Origin: Cokeromyces recurvatus
Lineage: Eukaryota > Mucoromycota > Mucoromycetes > Mucorales > Mucoraceae
Length of the DNA: 64,000 nucleotides
Direction: 5' to 3'
Assembly: GCF_025118155.1 (NCBI RefSeq)
Contig: NW_026251387.1
Span: 186,001-250,000 of the forward strand
Both the position numbers and the translations under genes were made by a program. How positions within the stretch are numbered: the first letter of the stretch is position 1; every line of letters begins with the position of its first letter. Below are positions 38,408 through 49,426 of the stretch, piece by piece. Under the pieces are notes generated by a model. That model did no database searches and was not told where the DNA came from. It saw only the letters and a program-made list of their open reading frames with translations.

Positions 38408-38880
38408 GACAAAAAGTGTTTCGACCATCATAAGGGTCTCTTCAGTTGCTGACGAATATTATCTTGGCTCAATTGAAAATTTTTCTAAAATAAAAATAAT
38501 ATTTGTTCAAGCTGCAGGTATGGCATTTTATAATACAATATGTATTAAAATATTAAATATTTTTAAAAGGCAAGGCAATATATATTTGGAGTTTGAAGTA
38601 TATTGTAGAAGGCCCTGCTTACAAGCTTTGGTTAGAAGGACGTTTAGATATTAACCCAAGATTTGATAGAAAAGTAGCAGAGTTACCAAAAACCATAAAC
38701 TTTTACTGGTTATTAAAAGTAAATGCTAACCAAATAAATTTTAAGATACAGCTAACAATTTATTTTTTTTTCTTAATAGTGTTTACTAGAAGATTCTGTC
38801 AAAAGCATTTCCGCACTCAAGGATGAACATATGAAAAAGTTAACAGAATTAAGATTTGCTTCTTTTCTCTCAAAAAACCC
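37145..38880 (+). CDS. unidentified multi-exon or decayed gene
   Basis: A long frame opens at 37145 ('MAPQAPPKWATELINEVKRI') and has a coiled-coil-like N-terminus followed by a helical region up to 'ERNWVVDYRVQACYSNKL'. It then runs into a 19-nt A-run (37706-37724) and stops at 37828. Downstream, two phase-compatible exons are plausible. 38130-38246 encodes 'KAIEDSSSRNCGNKKRSLS' and a Lys/Asn-rich tail. 38299-38369 encodes 'ISGLWEDWVNFMLEGNVESF'. A further conserved-looking stretch at about 38582-38720 contains 'YIVEGPAYKLWLEGRLDINP'. I do not recognise the protein. The LWxxW...S block faintly recalls the GCR1_C DNA-binding domain, a low-confidence idea. The mixture of open frames and A-runs could mean either a normal intron-bearing gene or an element-derived gene in decay. 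Exon joins beyond 37636 are not secure. Confidence 0.4.
38376..38406. repeat. poly(A) tract
   Basis: A 31-nt A-run lies directly after the probable donor at 38370 of the unidentified gene. This repeats the habit seen in other introns of the window. Confidence 0.9.
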
Positions 38881-40001
38881 TTTCTACGATAATTAATCCA
38901 AGCATTCTAAAGTTAGTCGAAGAGGAGGATAAGGCTGGAATGTATCAACTTGGCCCATTTTATAAATAAAATACTTTTATGTATTATCTTTTATATATTA
39001 GTTGTATGAATACAACAGTGGTGTAATTTAGCAATTTTGTTCAAAGATAATAGTAGTACTTTTTGACAACCGAGTTACTGAGTAGCAAAAAAAAAAAAAA
39101 AAAAAATTAATATCACAGAATGGATTAACTAGAAGATAACCAACTTACATCTTTCATCCTTGCTGTACTTGTTAGCTGGTGTATTGACAATATCTACAAT
39201 ATGATCTAGTGTGTGTTTGACTGTTTAAATGAGCATTTTGAGTAGTTTCATTAGGGTCGATTTAAGCTTTATTCTTTGTCATTAAAGCTTTTTTAAAAAT
39301 GCTGATTGAAAATAAAATGCGTAGGATATCCCTTTTTTTTTATTACATCAAAATGGGTTTATGCTATTCAGACGACTGTCCCTCAAGCAAACTTATGCTT
39401 AAGTGTCCTGTATGACAATACCTTAAAAAAAAAAAATTGAAAGTTGCCAAATATATCTCAATATTACTGCCAATAAAAAATAAAAATGATTGCCATAATT
39501 TTCAAAATGTTCTGCCAAATTTGCTGAAAAACCTAGTATGTTTATAACTTCAGCTATCATCAACATGACTAATTAGTATGAAGTATCATTATCGTCATGA
39601 AATACCATCTTATTTACGCTATTCACTATTACTGTAGATACATTATACTTACAATTGTGTAATTGAATGAAACGGTCATTTTTTCAAGCCCTCTAGTAAT
39701 GGTAACTGTTTAAATTGTAAAAATAGATTCTCCACAATAGCTGTAGTGAATAGAATATAAAACTTAATTCTAAGTAATAAAGACAATAACGGTAATAATT
39801 AAGATACCCCATAGAGCTTTTGTCTTTAAGGGAAGGGGAAATGAATTAAGTTGGTAGTATCTACTACTACTACATTTTTTAATATTTTCAATATTAGAAG
39901 AGTATTCGGGTACCAATAATTTGTTTGTTACACAATAAAAAAAAAACCAAGATAATAATAGATAGACGCAGATAATGATACATTTATTATTTCATAATTA
40001 T
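38881..40001. other. AT-rich intergenic region
   Basis: No open frame of note, tRNA or repeat family was recognised. There is an A-run at about 39087-39106. The region lies between the unidentified gene and the 3' end of FBA1. Confidence 0.55.
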
Positions 40002-40753
40002 TTACAATGTGCTAACATTACCCAAGTCTTTACAAGCTTGTTGAACTCTCTTAGTCATGCTCTTTTCAGCTTCACGAATAAAGACACGGGGGTCATAGTG
40101 CTTCTTGTTGGGCTTATGATCACCCTCAGGATTACCGACTTGAGTTTGAAGATAGTCCTTCTTATTTTCATAATACTTTCTAAGACCATCCCAGTAAGCC
40201 CATTGAGTATCAGTATCAACATTCATCTTAATAACACCATTGTTAACGGCTTCAGAAATTTCTTCCTCAGTGGAACCAGAACCACCATGGAAGACAAAGA
40301 AAACGGGCTTATGATTCTCAGATTTGAGTTGTTCCTTAACATAAGCTTGATGCTTACCCAAGAGTTCAGGATGTAATTTAACATTACCAGGGGCATAAAC
40401 GCCATGAACATTACCAAAACCAGCAGCAATAGAAAATAAGGGTGTAACTTCACTGAAGGCCTTATAAATATCCCAAATATCTTCGGGTTGTGTGTAAAGA
40501 GCAGCATTATCAACTCCAGAGTTATCAACACCATCTTCTTCACCACCAGTGATACCAATTTCCATTTCAAGCCAACAGTCAATAGCAGCCATACGTTTAA
40601 GATACTTGAGACAGGTCTCAATGTTTTCTTCCTTGGTCTCTTCAGAAAGATCCAACATATGAGATGAGAAGAGAGGCTCACCATGGGCATTATAGTATTT
40701 TTCATCGGCATCAATCATACCTATATATATGTATATCAACATTTAGTATCTAT

Positions 40754-40811
<58 letters not shown>

Positions 40812-41534
40812 GAAAAAAAAATTAAGCTTGTTTTATCTTACCATCAAACCAAGGTAAAAGTTTCTTAGCACAATGGTCAGAATGAACAATAACAGGAATA
40901 CCATAGGCTTTGGCAACAGTACGAACATACTAAAGATATAAAGTATATAAATATATGTAAATGTATAAATATTTATTTATTTATTTACCTGAGCACCAGC
41001 AACGGCACCAAGGATTGAAGCTTCTTGATTTTTGTTTTCTAAGCCTTTACCGGCAAAGTAAGCAGAACCACCTTGGGAGAATTGAATGATAATAGGAGAC
41101 TTAATATCACGAGCAGCTTCAAGAGCAGCGTTAACAGTACTATTTTTTTTTTAAAAAAAAAAGTTAAAGAAAGGTTCCGAGTTATTTTGAGAGGTCACAC
41201 ATCTTTTGGAGACCACATATCTATTTATTTATATACATGTATTGCACAACACATGATTTTATTTCCCCTCTCTTTTCACCCACGTATACATTTGTATATA
41301 CACATAGATAGGTCCAAATGTGCCCTCAAAAGAAAAAGTCAAAAAAGTAGAAAACTTACCTGGTTGAAGTACAATTGATAGCAGGAATAGCAAACTTATG
41401 CTCACGAGCTTTATTATTATTATAATGAGCAACAATGAACGGTGATAGCCAATTATTAACTTACCATATTCAAAGACCTTCAAAACATTTTTACCAGTAA
41501 TAACACCAGCAGGAACAATATCAAGAATACCCAT
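40002..41534 (-). CDS. FBA1: fructose-bisphosphate aldolase, class II
   Basis: Five exons (41534-41465, 41408-41360, 41139-40989, 40929-40842, 40720-40002) give 358 residues, matching the yeast enzyme (359). Class II features are present. 'IVHSDHCAKK' carries the catalytic Asp and a Zn-binding His. 'IGITGGEEDG' carries a Glu-rich loop. 'HGVYAPGNVKL' and 'FVFHGGSGSTEEEI' hold the other Zn His residues and the glycine loop that binds phosphate. 'GVIKMNVDTDTQWA' completes the active site. The Zn-dependent enzyme cleaves fructose-1,6-bisphosphate to GAP and DHAP in cytosolic glycolysis. Exon 2 is only 49 nt. A TATAAAAG box lies 77 nt upstream of the ATG. Intron 4 holds a T43A14 tract. The presence of all active-site blocks indicates a functional gene. 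Confidence 0.97.
40755..40811. repeat. T43/A14 homopolymer in FBA1 intron 4
   Basis: Forty-three T residues (40755-40797) are followed directly by 14 A residues. On the sense strand the intron therefore contains a T-run followed by a long A-run. Confidence 0.95.
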
Positions 41535-41610
41535 TTTATTTTATTTTTAAATATAAACCAAAGTAAAGAAAAGAAAAAGAAAAAAAAATATTGCTTTGAG
41601 TTACCTAAAG

Positions 41611-41618
41611 CTTTTATA
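41611..41618 (-). promoter_or_regulatory. TATA box of FBA1
   Basis: TATAAAAG on the minus strand lies 77 nt upstream of the FBA1 ATG. This is a sensible position for a highly expressed glycolytic gene with a short leader. Confidence 0.6.
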
Positions 41619-42447
41619 TTTAAAGCCCTAAGAAAAAAAAATGATGTAAACTCGTTACATGCTGGGTTTTTGTGTTATATTCGCTCAGATTTAGATTTGA
41701 CAGTAAGAATACCCGGTCTAAAGAATCATCTAGTTTATCTTTTATTATTATTATTATTCAACTACATTAACTAATAAATTCACCATACAGACAAAATCAT
41801 TATTACGAATTTGCCATGTTCTTCTTTAACTATATAATTAATAAGATAACTTGAATCATTATTTCTTTTTCTTTTCAATATATCAAGCTAATATGCTGTT
41901 TCTAGAATTAAATACAACTACCAGTATATCGTGGGAAAGCTTGGGGCGAAGAAAAGGTTATTTGAAGGAGCAAAGAAAAGATCCGAGTATTTCCGTCAGT
42001 CACTTACAATAAAAAAAAAACACGTAAAAATAGTTCGCGTAACAGTGTTTGTTTGCAACAAACTAACCACACAAAATACGCATATAACAACTAAGTAGTA
42101 AATGAAGTCTAGTCTAATTAATCAAATAGAGTAGTTTTTATTGATATATTTCTTTCTTTCCAAAATAGAAATGATTGGACGGTGATTCAAGGAAAAAAAA
42201 AAGGAACAGAAAATGTATCTATAAATCTTCGCTTTAATATACATGGACAGAATAAAGGTAATTCCAAAGGGTCCATTTTTTATACAAAAAAAAATGAACT
42301 GCCCACACCTGATTAAAGCGTTATTCTTCTTTCCCTCAATTATAAATAGTTTTACCCACATGAAGCCAAATTTCACATTGAAAAAAAAAAAAATCAAAGT
42401 AATATTACAATAAATGGGATATTCTTAATTAAAATAATATTATTAAC
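41619..42447. other. intergenic region upstream of FBA1
   Basis: AT-rich sequence between the FBA1 promoter and the LSM6 stop. It has several short A/T runs, and no gene is recognised. Confidence 0.55.
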
Positions 42448-42674
42448 TTATGACTTGTCTGCACTAATATATAAAACTATAAATGGTGGTCAATAAGCAT
42501 AATTATGAATAAAGCTTTTTACTCATGTATATGTATACATGAGGATATATATACCATTATTTCCTCTAATAAAAGTATCACCATATGTGTTCTTCAATCG
42601 ACCATCAACATATTCTTCCGTGTTTTCTAAAGCAATGTTCATATAACCATCCAAACATGCCAGAGTACCTATAC

Positions 42675-42708
<34 letters not shown>

Positions 42709-42869
42709 ATATGTGTATATTTATTTAGTAACAAAGAAAACTGACATGCTTTTTTTTTTTAACTTCTACCTTTATAATCGATTCCAGAATTTAATTTAAC
42801 AATAACTGTCTTTCCCAAAACAGTACTTAAAAAATCAGTTGGGGATCTTGAACTTGTTTGATTTTCCAT
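42448..42869 (-). CDS. LSM6: U6 snRNA-associated Sm-like protein LSm6
   Basis: Three exons (42869-42770, 42668-42555, 42476-42448) give an 80-residue protein. The Sm fold is complete. Sm1 is 'DFLSTVLGKTVIVKLNSG...YKGTLACLDGYMNIALENTEE'. Sm2 is 'LKNTYGDTFIRGNNVLYI'. These match LSm6 almost residue for residue. LSm6 is part of the cytoplasmic LSm1-7 ring that promotes mRNA decapping and of the nuclear LSm2-8 ring on the U6 snRNA 3' end. The last exon is only 29 nt and encodes 'LYISADKS' plus stop. It was found because only the acceptor at 42477 restores the conserved VLYI end. Reading through the donor instead would give an unrelated tail. Confidence 0.95.
42679..42711. repeat. (TA)n(TG)n microsatellite in LSM6 intron 1
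   Basis: A compound dinucleotide repeat fills part of the first LSM6 intron. Confidence 0.8.
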
Positions 42870-43266
42870 GTGATTTATTTACAAATGTTTCTTTTTTTTT
42901 TTAAAAAAAAAAAAAAAGGAAAAGCTTTTTGGTGGTGTCATCGTCTCTTCAAAGTAGTAGTCACCTCTCTTCAATCATTTTAATTGGATAGGAAATTTAA
43001 TGCAATTTTTGAAAAAAAAAAATATGAGATGTTTGTATACAGTAAAATTTAAAAGATGATAATAAAAATAAATGAGCATAAATCATAATATAATAAGATT
43101 AACATTTTTCAATAACTAAGGATTAGTCTAAATAGTAATAAAACATTTCTCTTTAATCGATAGCTGATGTAATATGATTAGATCGCATAGTTAGTAAAGA
43201 ATAATAATGATATTCAACAAGCATTTGTATGTAATAGATTTATTGAAGATCTCTCTCTCTCTCTCC

Positions 43267-43304
<38 letters not shown>

Positions 43305-43418
43305 GACAGGTATAAAATAATTTAATAATATTAATAATAATAATAAAGAGTGTGCTGAGTAATATTATTATAGAAAGGAAGGTTATTCTAAGAATTTAGA
43401 TCTATATGATATTCAGGC
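42870..43418. other. intergenic region with poly(T)
   Basis: This is the spacer between the LSM6 start and the stop of the GPI-type gene. It includes a CT repeat (43253-43264) followed by a T32 run (43270-43301). No gene is seen. Confidence 0.6.
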
Positions 43419-44399
43419 TTAAACAAGCAAATAGGCAGCAATACCAGCAGCAGCAATAACAAATGTACTACCAACCTTGACATTACCAGCACCACTGGTA
43501 GGAGATAGAGCAGATGAAGTAGCAGAGGCAAAAGCACTACTAAGTCTAGAAGCAATAGAAGAGGTTCTAGCCACATGACTAGAAGAAGACATACGAGCAG
43601 AGCTGGAGGCCGAAGCAGTGGCTGAGGCAAAGATAGAAGAAACAACCTGAGCAGCATCTAAACTTTGATTCTCAACAGCGTCTGAAGCTTCAGGAGCATA
43701 AGAGTTGGCATAGAATTTGTCTTCATTCTTGCCCTTTTTAGATTCCTTTCCCTTGTGATCCATCTCATCCTTATCGTCATCTTCTTTATTATCTTTTTCA
43801 TCATGTTTATACTTATTACCCATTTCATTGTATTCAATGTATCCATGCTCATTATCTTCTGTCTCATCTTTACCGCCTTTTCCATGGTAATCGTATGTAT
43901 CATGTACATCATTATCTTTATTATAATCTCTATCAGCCTCATGATCATACTGTTCATAGCCGTTTTGATCTTGTTGCTGTTTACCCTTATTATTGTCCAT
44001 CCATTCGTGCATACCTTTATTATTGTCCATCCATTCGTGCATACCCTTATTATTGTCCAGCCATTCGTGCATACCCTAATTATTTATATACATGTCTAAT
44101 ATCTCTTTTCTTCTCAAAATAAAAAAAATTATTATACTTACAGTGGGCATAGAAGATAAACAAGTAGTACGAGTAACAGTTTCAATTACGACAACTGGAG
44201 GCTTTGTTTCGATTTGAACACCAGGTACAAAAAGTTCAGACTTAGCAAAATGTTCACCATGTTGTTGGTAAGCACCTAATAATTACATTATGAATTCCAA
44301 TGTTAAAAAAAGAAGAAGAAAAAAAAAAGCCTTGCAAGTAAACTTACTGATTGAAGTAGCCAAAGCAGCAGTAATAGCGACAATAGTAAATGATTTCAT
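43419..44399 (-). CDS. GPI-anchor-type surface protein with 10-residue repeats
   Basis: Three exons (44399-44348, 44275-44142, 44075-43419) give 280 residues. The N-terminus is a signal peptide ('MKSFTIVAITAALATSIS'). A short domain with Val/Thr-rich strands follows. Then come three tandem copies of 'GMHEW(L/M)DNNK' (about residues 63-92) and a long hydrophilic Asp/Lys/Glu/His/Tyr-rich region. A Ser/Ala-rich stalk and a C-terminal hydrophobic tail ('STFVIAAAGIAAYLLV') preceded by small residues ('TSGAGN') form the classic GPI-attachment layout. It is expected to sit on the plasma membrane or cell wall. No enzymatic domain is seen. A TATAAAAG box lies about 100 nt upstream of the ATG. The family is unknown to me; the surface location is inferred from both end signals. 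Confidence 0.75.
43986..44075 (-). repeat. three 30-bp in-frame tandem repeats
   Basis: Units at 44046-44075, 44016-44045 and 43986-44015 differ by only a couple of bases and encode GMHEWLDNNK, GMHEWMDNNK, GMHEWMDNNK. They begin exactly at the exon 3 acceptor. Confidence 0.95.
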
Positions 44400-44497
44400 T
44401 GAAAGAATATTAAATCAATAAATAGTTTAATAAAGAAGAGAAAAAAAAGAGAAAAAAAAAGAGAGAAGAAGAGGATTATGAATAAGTTGAGATTCCC

Positions 44498-44505
44498 CTT
44501 TTATA
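44498..44505 (-). promoter_or_regulatory. TATA box of the GPI-type gene
   Basis: TATAAAAG on the minus strand lies about 100 nt upstream of the ATG at 44399. Confidence 0.55.
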
Positions 44506-44509
44506 TAGT

Positions 44510-45979
44510 TGTTTACATAAATTCCGATGTATTTTAAGTAAAGCCGGTCTTAAAAGTAATAATCTTTTATTGTAATGTTAAAATCGAAAGGAATTGTTTA
44601 CTTGATAATTAAAATATGAAATAAATAAAATAAAAGCTTGAAATTCTAAATAAATCCAATCTTTTTTTTTTTTTTTTTTGTTCATAGTCTTTATTTAACT
44701 TATCAAATAGAAACATATAGAAACATACATACATTTATATAAATATATATATTCTATTCTATTCTACTCTATTCTGATGATTCTCTAGTGAGTAATATAG
44801 GTCTTGTTTATATATTTGGATTATATACAATATATATGACGATAAATTTGATTTGCATTATTATTATATACGTGCATATAATTCAAAAAATTCGGGTCGA
44901 TTGAAAAATTTTATTAAGATATTATTTGCAGACTTCCAAGTGAGGCTTAAAATAAAATTGATGATCGATGTAGCTCATATGGATAGTTATATAAGTTGTA
45001 ACAAACTTCCATGAAGCTACGGATACATGATTCATTGAATAATCTGCAGCAAGACAAAGAAAAGCAAACTTTATTGCAGGTATCTGGATATGAATGGTGT
45101 ATCATGTATTGATTCAAAAATGAATCAGAAGGTTGTAGGAAAGTCTATATTCTACATATCTATATAATAAGTAAAAAAAAAAAGAAAAAACTACTTGAGT
45201 TTGGAGTTTAGAGGAAATTTGTATCTTTATTGTCAATCTCATTTACAATATATACGATTTTAAATAAATAAATAAAAATTATCATTTCCTTTATATATAT
45301 AGTTCCTTATATTTCGTTACCATCATTTTAATACTTGAAATTGAACTGGTTTAGACTAAGTAACCATAATTAAATACTCTGTCTCTAGACTTGGATGGAA
45401 GACTGAATACTAACGAAGGCTCAAAAACACTGAGTATACAGTAAATACAATCGTTCTTCGTACTCACAGCTTCACAGATTACATATATTCGATAATGACC
45501 TGAACAACAACGAATCTTTTGATCTTGAACACTATACAGAAAAAAAAAGGGGGGAAGGGGAGGGAGAAAAACGGATTTCTACATACAAATATTAGTAACC
45601 CTTGTAAAACAAAAAGAACAAGCAAGCTATAAAATTAGCAAAATCAAATAATCTCAAAAAATTAATATAGAAATATATGAATGATTGCTGCCATTTTATC
45701 AACTATACCCTCATAGAACTAAAATACTAGCTGCAGATAGCAGTGTATGAATGCGCAAAAAAAAAAAAAAAGATACTACGTACAAAAACGCAATCATAGT
45801 ACAGTTTTGAAGCAAATTCCGGATATTTATTAACCAAGTCCTACAGTAGAAGTATAAGAGAGAAGACAAACTAGAAAAAAGACAAAAGGAAATCAAGGTC
45901 ACTATTAGACAAGAAATTACACAATCTTTTATAAGCCTGAAACTTTTTTTTTTCTATATCTACAATCTTAATTGTAGAT
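44510..45979. other. AT-rich intergenic region
   Basis: No convincing exon, tRNA or conserved repeat is seen. It contains a T-run (about 44661-44679) and a degenerate TTCTA tandem (about 44751-44775). It lies between the GPI-type gene promoter and the second Fanzor-like fragment. Confidence 0.5.
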
Positions 45980-46560
45980 TTGATAAAGGGAATATATACA
46001 ATAATTAAAGACTCAAACCCACAAAATCATTTAAAAGCTTATTATCAGTTGTCTCAAATGTACAAACAATTTGCTTTCAAGTCTTTCATGTCTTTTCCAC
46101 TTAGAAAGTCGTGCAGTTCTTGCTATATGAGCATTGATACTATGATTTTAAATAACCTTATTTTACAAGACTTAATACGCAGGAAGGGTTTAAGAGAACT
46201 ATTTAGAAAAAAAATATGAGCTTTTCATTTAATCGATTGACGAGTACAACACTTTGCCACTTTGTTCAAAATACAAAGATAGGAAACTAGAGAAATTAAA
46301 AATAATTCCTAATCTACGACCATTCAAGCAAGCTAAAAGACCCACCATAGTCAAGCGTTATGAACTTTTATGGTAAAGTCTAACTACCTTTGAAAATAAA
46401 TATATTAATATCTATAAACTATTTCACCAGATCCACAAATCAAATTTGGTTAAAAACCCCTTTCCACTTTGGAATGGAGATCTGAGAGCAGTGCTTAATT
46501 TTCGTGATATTATAAAAATGGTCACAGACAAGTACTCGATCGCTCTACAAGATTTTTAAG
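45980..46560 (+). pseudogene. fragment of a Fanzor-like transposon gene
   Basis: The frame at 45980-46219 encodes 'HLKAYYQLSQMYKQFAFKSF' and 'MSFPLRKSCSSCYMSIDTMI', a block like the FPLR...Y..ID stretch in mucoralean Fanzor-type proteins. After stops and a frame change, 46340-46556 encodes 'KRYELLW' and later 'PLWNGDLRAVLNFRDI', similar in layout to the C-terminal (LW)(N/Q)RD..A..N element that holds the RuvC-III Asp. The RuvC-I and zinc-ribbon parts are missing or unreadable. The fragment is on the opposite strand from the relic at 22484-24373 and differs in sequence, so it is a separate insertion or subfamily. The assignment rests on short motifs only. Confidence 0.4.
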
Positions 46561-46817
46561 GCCAACTTTGAAACCCTCATCCTCTAATGGCATTAGTCTC
46601 CCCCCCCTAATAAGAGTATCTGTTTTACGGTTATTGATTAAGGATAACTCTGCTTGAAGCAACAGGTATTGTTAAAGCAGGTAACTAATTTTAATGACAA
46701 TATGATTGGGCGAATTCATCCAATAAAATTTTCCAGTCGTCCCAATTTTTTTTCTTTTTAAGTTAAAATACTGCCGAACAAGCCTGATGATGACGAATAA
46801 GCACAGCAGTAACTTAA

Positions 46818-46855
<38 letters not shown>

Positions 46856-46927
46856 GAGTTCTTTTTAAAGGAATATATTCGCATACATACATACATATAC
46901 ATATATATATACATATACAGTAAGAAT
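46561..46927. promoter_or_regulatory. 5' region of NAS2
   Basis: This holds a T29 run (46821-46849) and TA-rich repeats (about 46880-46918) just before the NAS2 start codon. No other gene is seen. Confidence 0.5.
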
Positions 46928-47596
46928 ATGGGGCTTATTTCACCGGCTTCAGATAGTCCAAAAAATAATGAAATGGATGAACTTTTAAAGAAAGCAAAAG
47001 AACTCATGGCTACAAAAGATAAAATCGAAGAGCAATTAAACGAATTAGAAGATGTACTAAATAGTGCAGGCATTGATATGAATGAGCCTTTAGTTGACAC
47101 TTCAGGATTCCCTCGAGCAGAAATTGATGTATATAACGTTAGAAATACACGCAGTTTAATTCATCGTTTACGTAATGATCATCGTGCTACCATGTCAGAT
47201 ATTGAAAAGATTCTGCACAAAATTCATGAAGTTAAAAAAAAAGAGCAAGAATCTAGCACAGTAGAAAATAATATCAATGTTAATAATAATAATTCAGAAA
47301 TTAATAAGGATGTAACTGAAAGATTAGTTGCTTTTGCAAAAGTCAATGCTGTAGCACCTGATTCTCCAGCATATACTGCTGGATTGCGTAGAAATGATCA
47401 TATTTTGAAATTTGGCCATATTAATTCTAATAATCATGAACGACTTCAAGCTTTGAATGTATTGGTTAGTCAAAGCGAAAATCGACCAGTACCTTTAACT
47501 ATTCTAAGAGATGGACAAAATCTTAATTTAGTTGTTACACCTAGATCAGGATGGGGTGGAAGAGGCACATTAGGATGTCATATTTTACCACTATAA
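46928..47596 (+). CDS. NAS2: proteasome assembly chaperone Nas2/PSMD9 (p27)
   Basis: A single uninterrupted exon of 222 residues. The N-terminal half is helical coiled coil ('DELLKKAKELMATKDKIEEQ') followed by the family block 'GIDMNEPLVDTSGFPRAEID' and 'RNTRSLIHRLRNDH'. The C-terminal half is a PDZ domain ('FAKVNAVAPDSPAYTAGLRR', 'GLRRNDHILKFGHIN', 'RPVPLTILRDGQ'). It ends with 'PRSGWGGRGTLGCHILPL', the standard PSMD9 C-terminus. Nas2 binds the Rpt5 C-tail through its PDZ domain and guides base assembly of the 26S proteasome. Length is typical (human 223 aa). The ATG at 46928 is preferred over the longer upstream frame, which is a T-run and TA repeats without protein character. Confidence 0.95.
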   Translation: MGLISPASDSPKNNEMDELLKKAKELMATKDKIEEQLNELEDVLNSAGIDMNEPLVDTSGFPRAEIDVYNVRNTRSLIHRLRNDHRATMSDIEKILHKIHEVKKKEQESSTVENNINVNNNNSEINKDVTERLVAFAKVNAVAPDSPAYTAGLRRNDHILKFGHINSNNHERLQALNVLVSQSENRPVPLTILRDGQNLNLVVTPRSGWGGRGTLGCHILPL

Positions 47597-47975
47597 TTCA
47601 CCATATTTGTAACATGTATCATTCTTATTTCGAATAAAAAACAAAATAAGAGTAATGTTTTTTTTTATAATCACTGGACATTTTTTTTTTTTGACTTTTC
47701 ACTATAGGAAGTATACATTTGTAAATCAAAATATAATACACTTAGCTACTTCCTTATTAAGTCTTTTAGTATTAACAAATATAAATGACGAACGACACAT
47801 GTATTATTCTTTTTTTTTTCTTTTTTTTTTTTTTAAGAAAAAGTCATGTTTCCCCCACTCAAAACATTACTAGAATTAGCTGTCAAATTTTACATAATGT
47901 GTTATACATTTATATGTGATAAAAATATTGACTAATGATAAAATAATCCAAAAGAAGAAAGTATACAAAAAAAAA
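47597..47975. other. 3' spacer between convergent genes
   Basis: Separates the NAS2 stop (+) from the P450 stop (-). It has short T-runs (47812-47834) and no gene. Confidence 0.65.
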
Positions 47976-48179
47976 TTATTCCTTGTCACGTCGTTCGACC
48001 ATCACTTTCATTCCATATCTCATTGGTAAAGTGAGTGAAACTTGATAAGTAATTTCTTGATCAGGCATTAAAGTAAACTTATATCTTTTAACCAAGAAAA
48101 CAATAGCAATTAATGCCTCCAATGTAGCCAAATTTTGACCTAAATAAAGAATAGTAGTCAAAATTTCTTTCTTTCTTTT

Positions 48180-48218
<39 letters not shown>

Positions 48219-49392
48219 CGTTATACCTAAACAAACACGAGGCCCAGCATGAAAAGCTGGCCATTGGCCTTGTGATTCTCGTCTAAGTTCACCTGTAGAT
48301 GTAATCCAACGTTCTGGCCTAAATTGTTTAGCATCAGGGCCCCATACTTTTTCAGAACGACCTTGAACATAAGGACACCATAAAATATAATCGCCCTTCT
48401 TGATCTGTGTCCCATCTGGCCAGATATCATCATCTAGAGCATATTTTTGATTAAGTGGAACAGAAGGATAATGGCGTAAAACTTCATAAAAGACAGCATG
48501 AGCATAAGTCATGCTCTTCATCTTTTCATAAAGAGTGGATGAATCATGCAGATCGTCATCAGTAATGTATTTATTTATTTCATCCAACAGTTTTCTTTCC
48601 ACCCGAGGATGACAGATAAGCATATAAAAAGTCCAAGAGAGAGCTTGTGCAGTTGTATCCCGACCTGCTATAACAAAGTTAAGAACAATATCGCGTAATT
48701 CATCATTATTAAGTGGGACTCCCTTATGATTTCGTGCATCCATAAACCTTGATAGGAGGTCTTTATGGACTTCACCCGCTTCAAGTTGAGCTCGACGTTT
48801 CTCTATCACTTTACGAGCAAAACTATCGACGACAGCTAGGTGATCGTTCATGTTTTCCTTCCAGGGCATCAAAAGACCAAGAATTCGTTCCGTCACTGGC
48901 CAAATAGGATTTACAAAACGTAAGAATGTGTTCTTCTGAGCCTCATCAAAGGCAGCTGCAAAAGGAACTTTCCCTTTAGATGAGAGTGCATTTAATTCGA
49001 CGCCAAAGCCGAGCATAATAAAAGAATCCAAAGTAAATTTAAACATGACATCATGAAAATCTACTACAGTTAAATTATCAGCTGCTATATCCCAAATTTC
49101 ATCTACCATCACACAAAGCTCTTTGATAAAAACACTAATAAATAGATGTATATCGATTTTTTTTTTATGAATAATCTATATACATATATACATGTATATA
49201 TATGTATATACACATTTAGTGTGGAATACTGACTCAGTAAATTGATCTCTAAAATTTTTGACATTAAAAATAGCACTAGCCGTTTTACGTTGATATTTCC
49301 ATTCATCACCATTAGCATTAAAGATGCCGTTACCAAAGAGATCCAACATACCATTATGAAATTCAGGACCTTTGATATAATTTTCGAAATTA

Positions 49393-49426
<34 letters not shown>

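Noticed and set aside
43986..44075. Regular 30-bp repeats that could suggest a CRISPR-like array.
   Set aside because: There are no spacers between units, they are in-frame coding repeats within a eukaryotic exon, and no cas genes are present.
43755..44122. Plus-strand frames opposite the GPI-type gene with repeated 'FVHTLIIV' units.
   Set aside because: They are the reverse reading of the 30-bp repeats and the hydrophilic region; the minus-strand protein has both end signals and valid introns.
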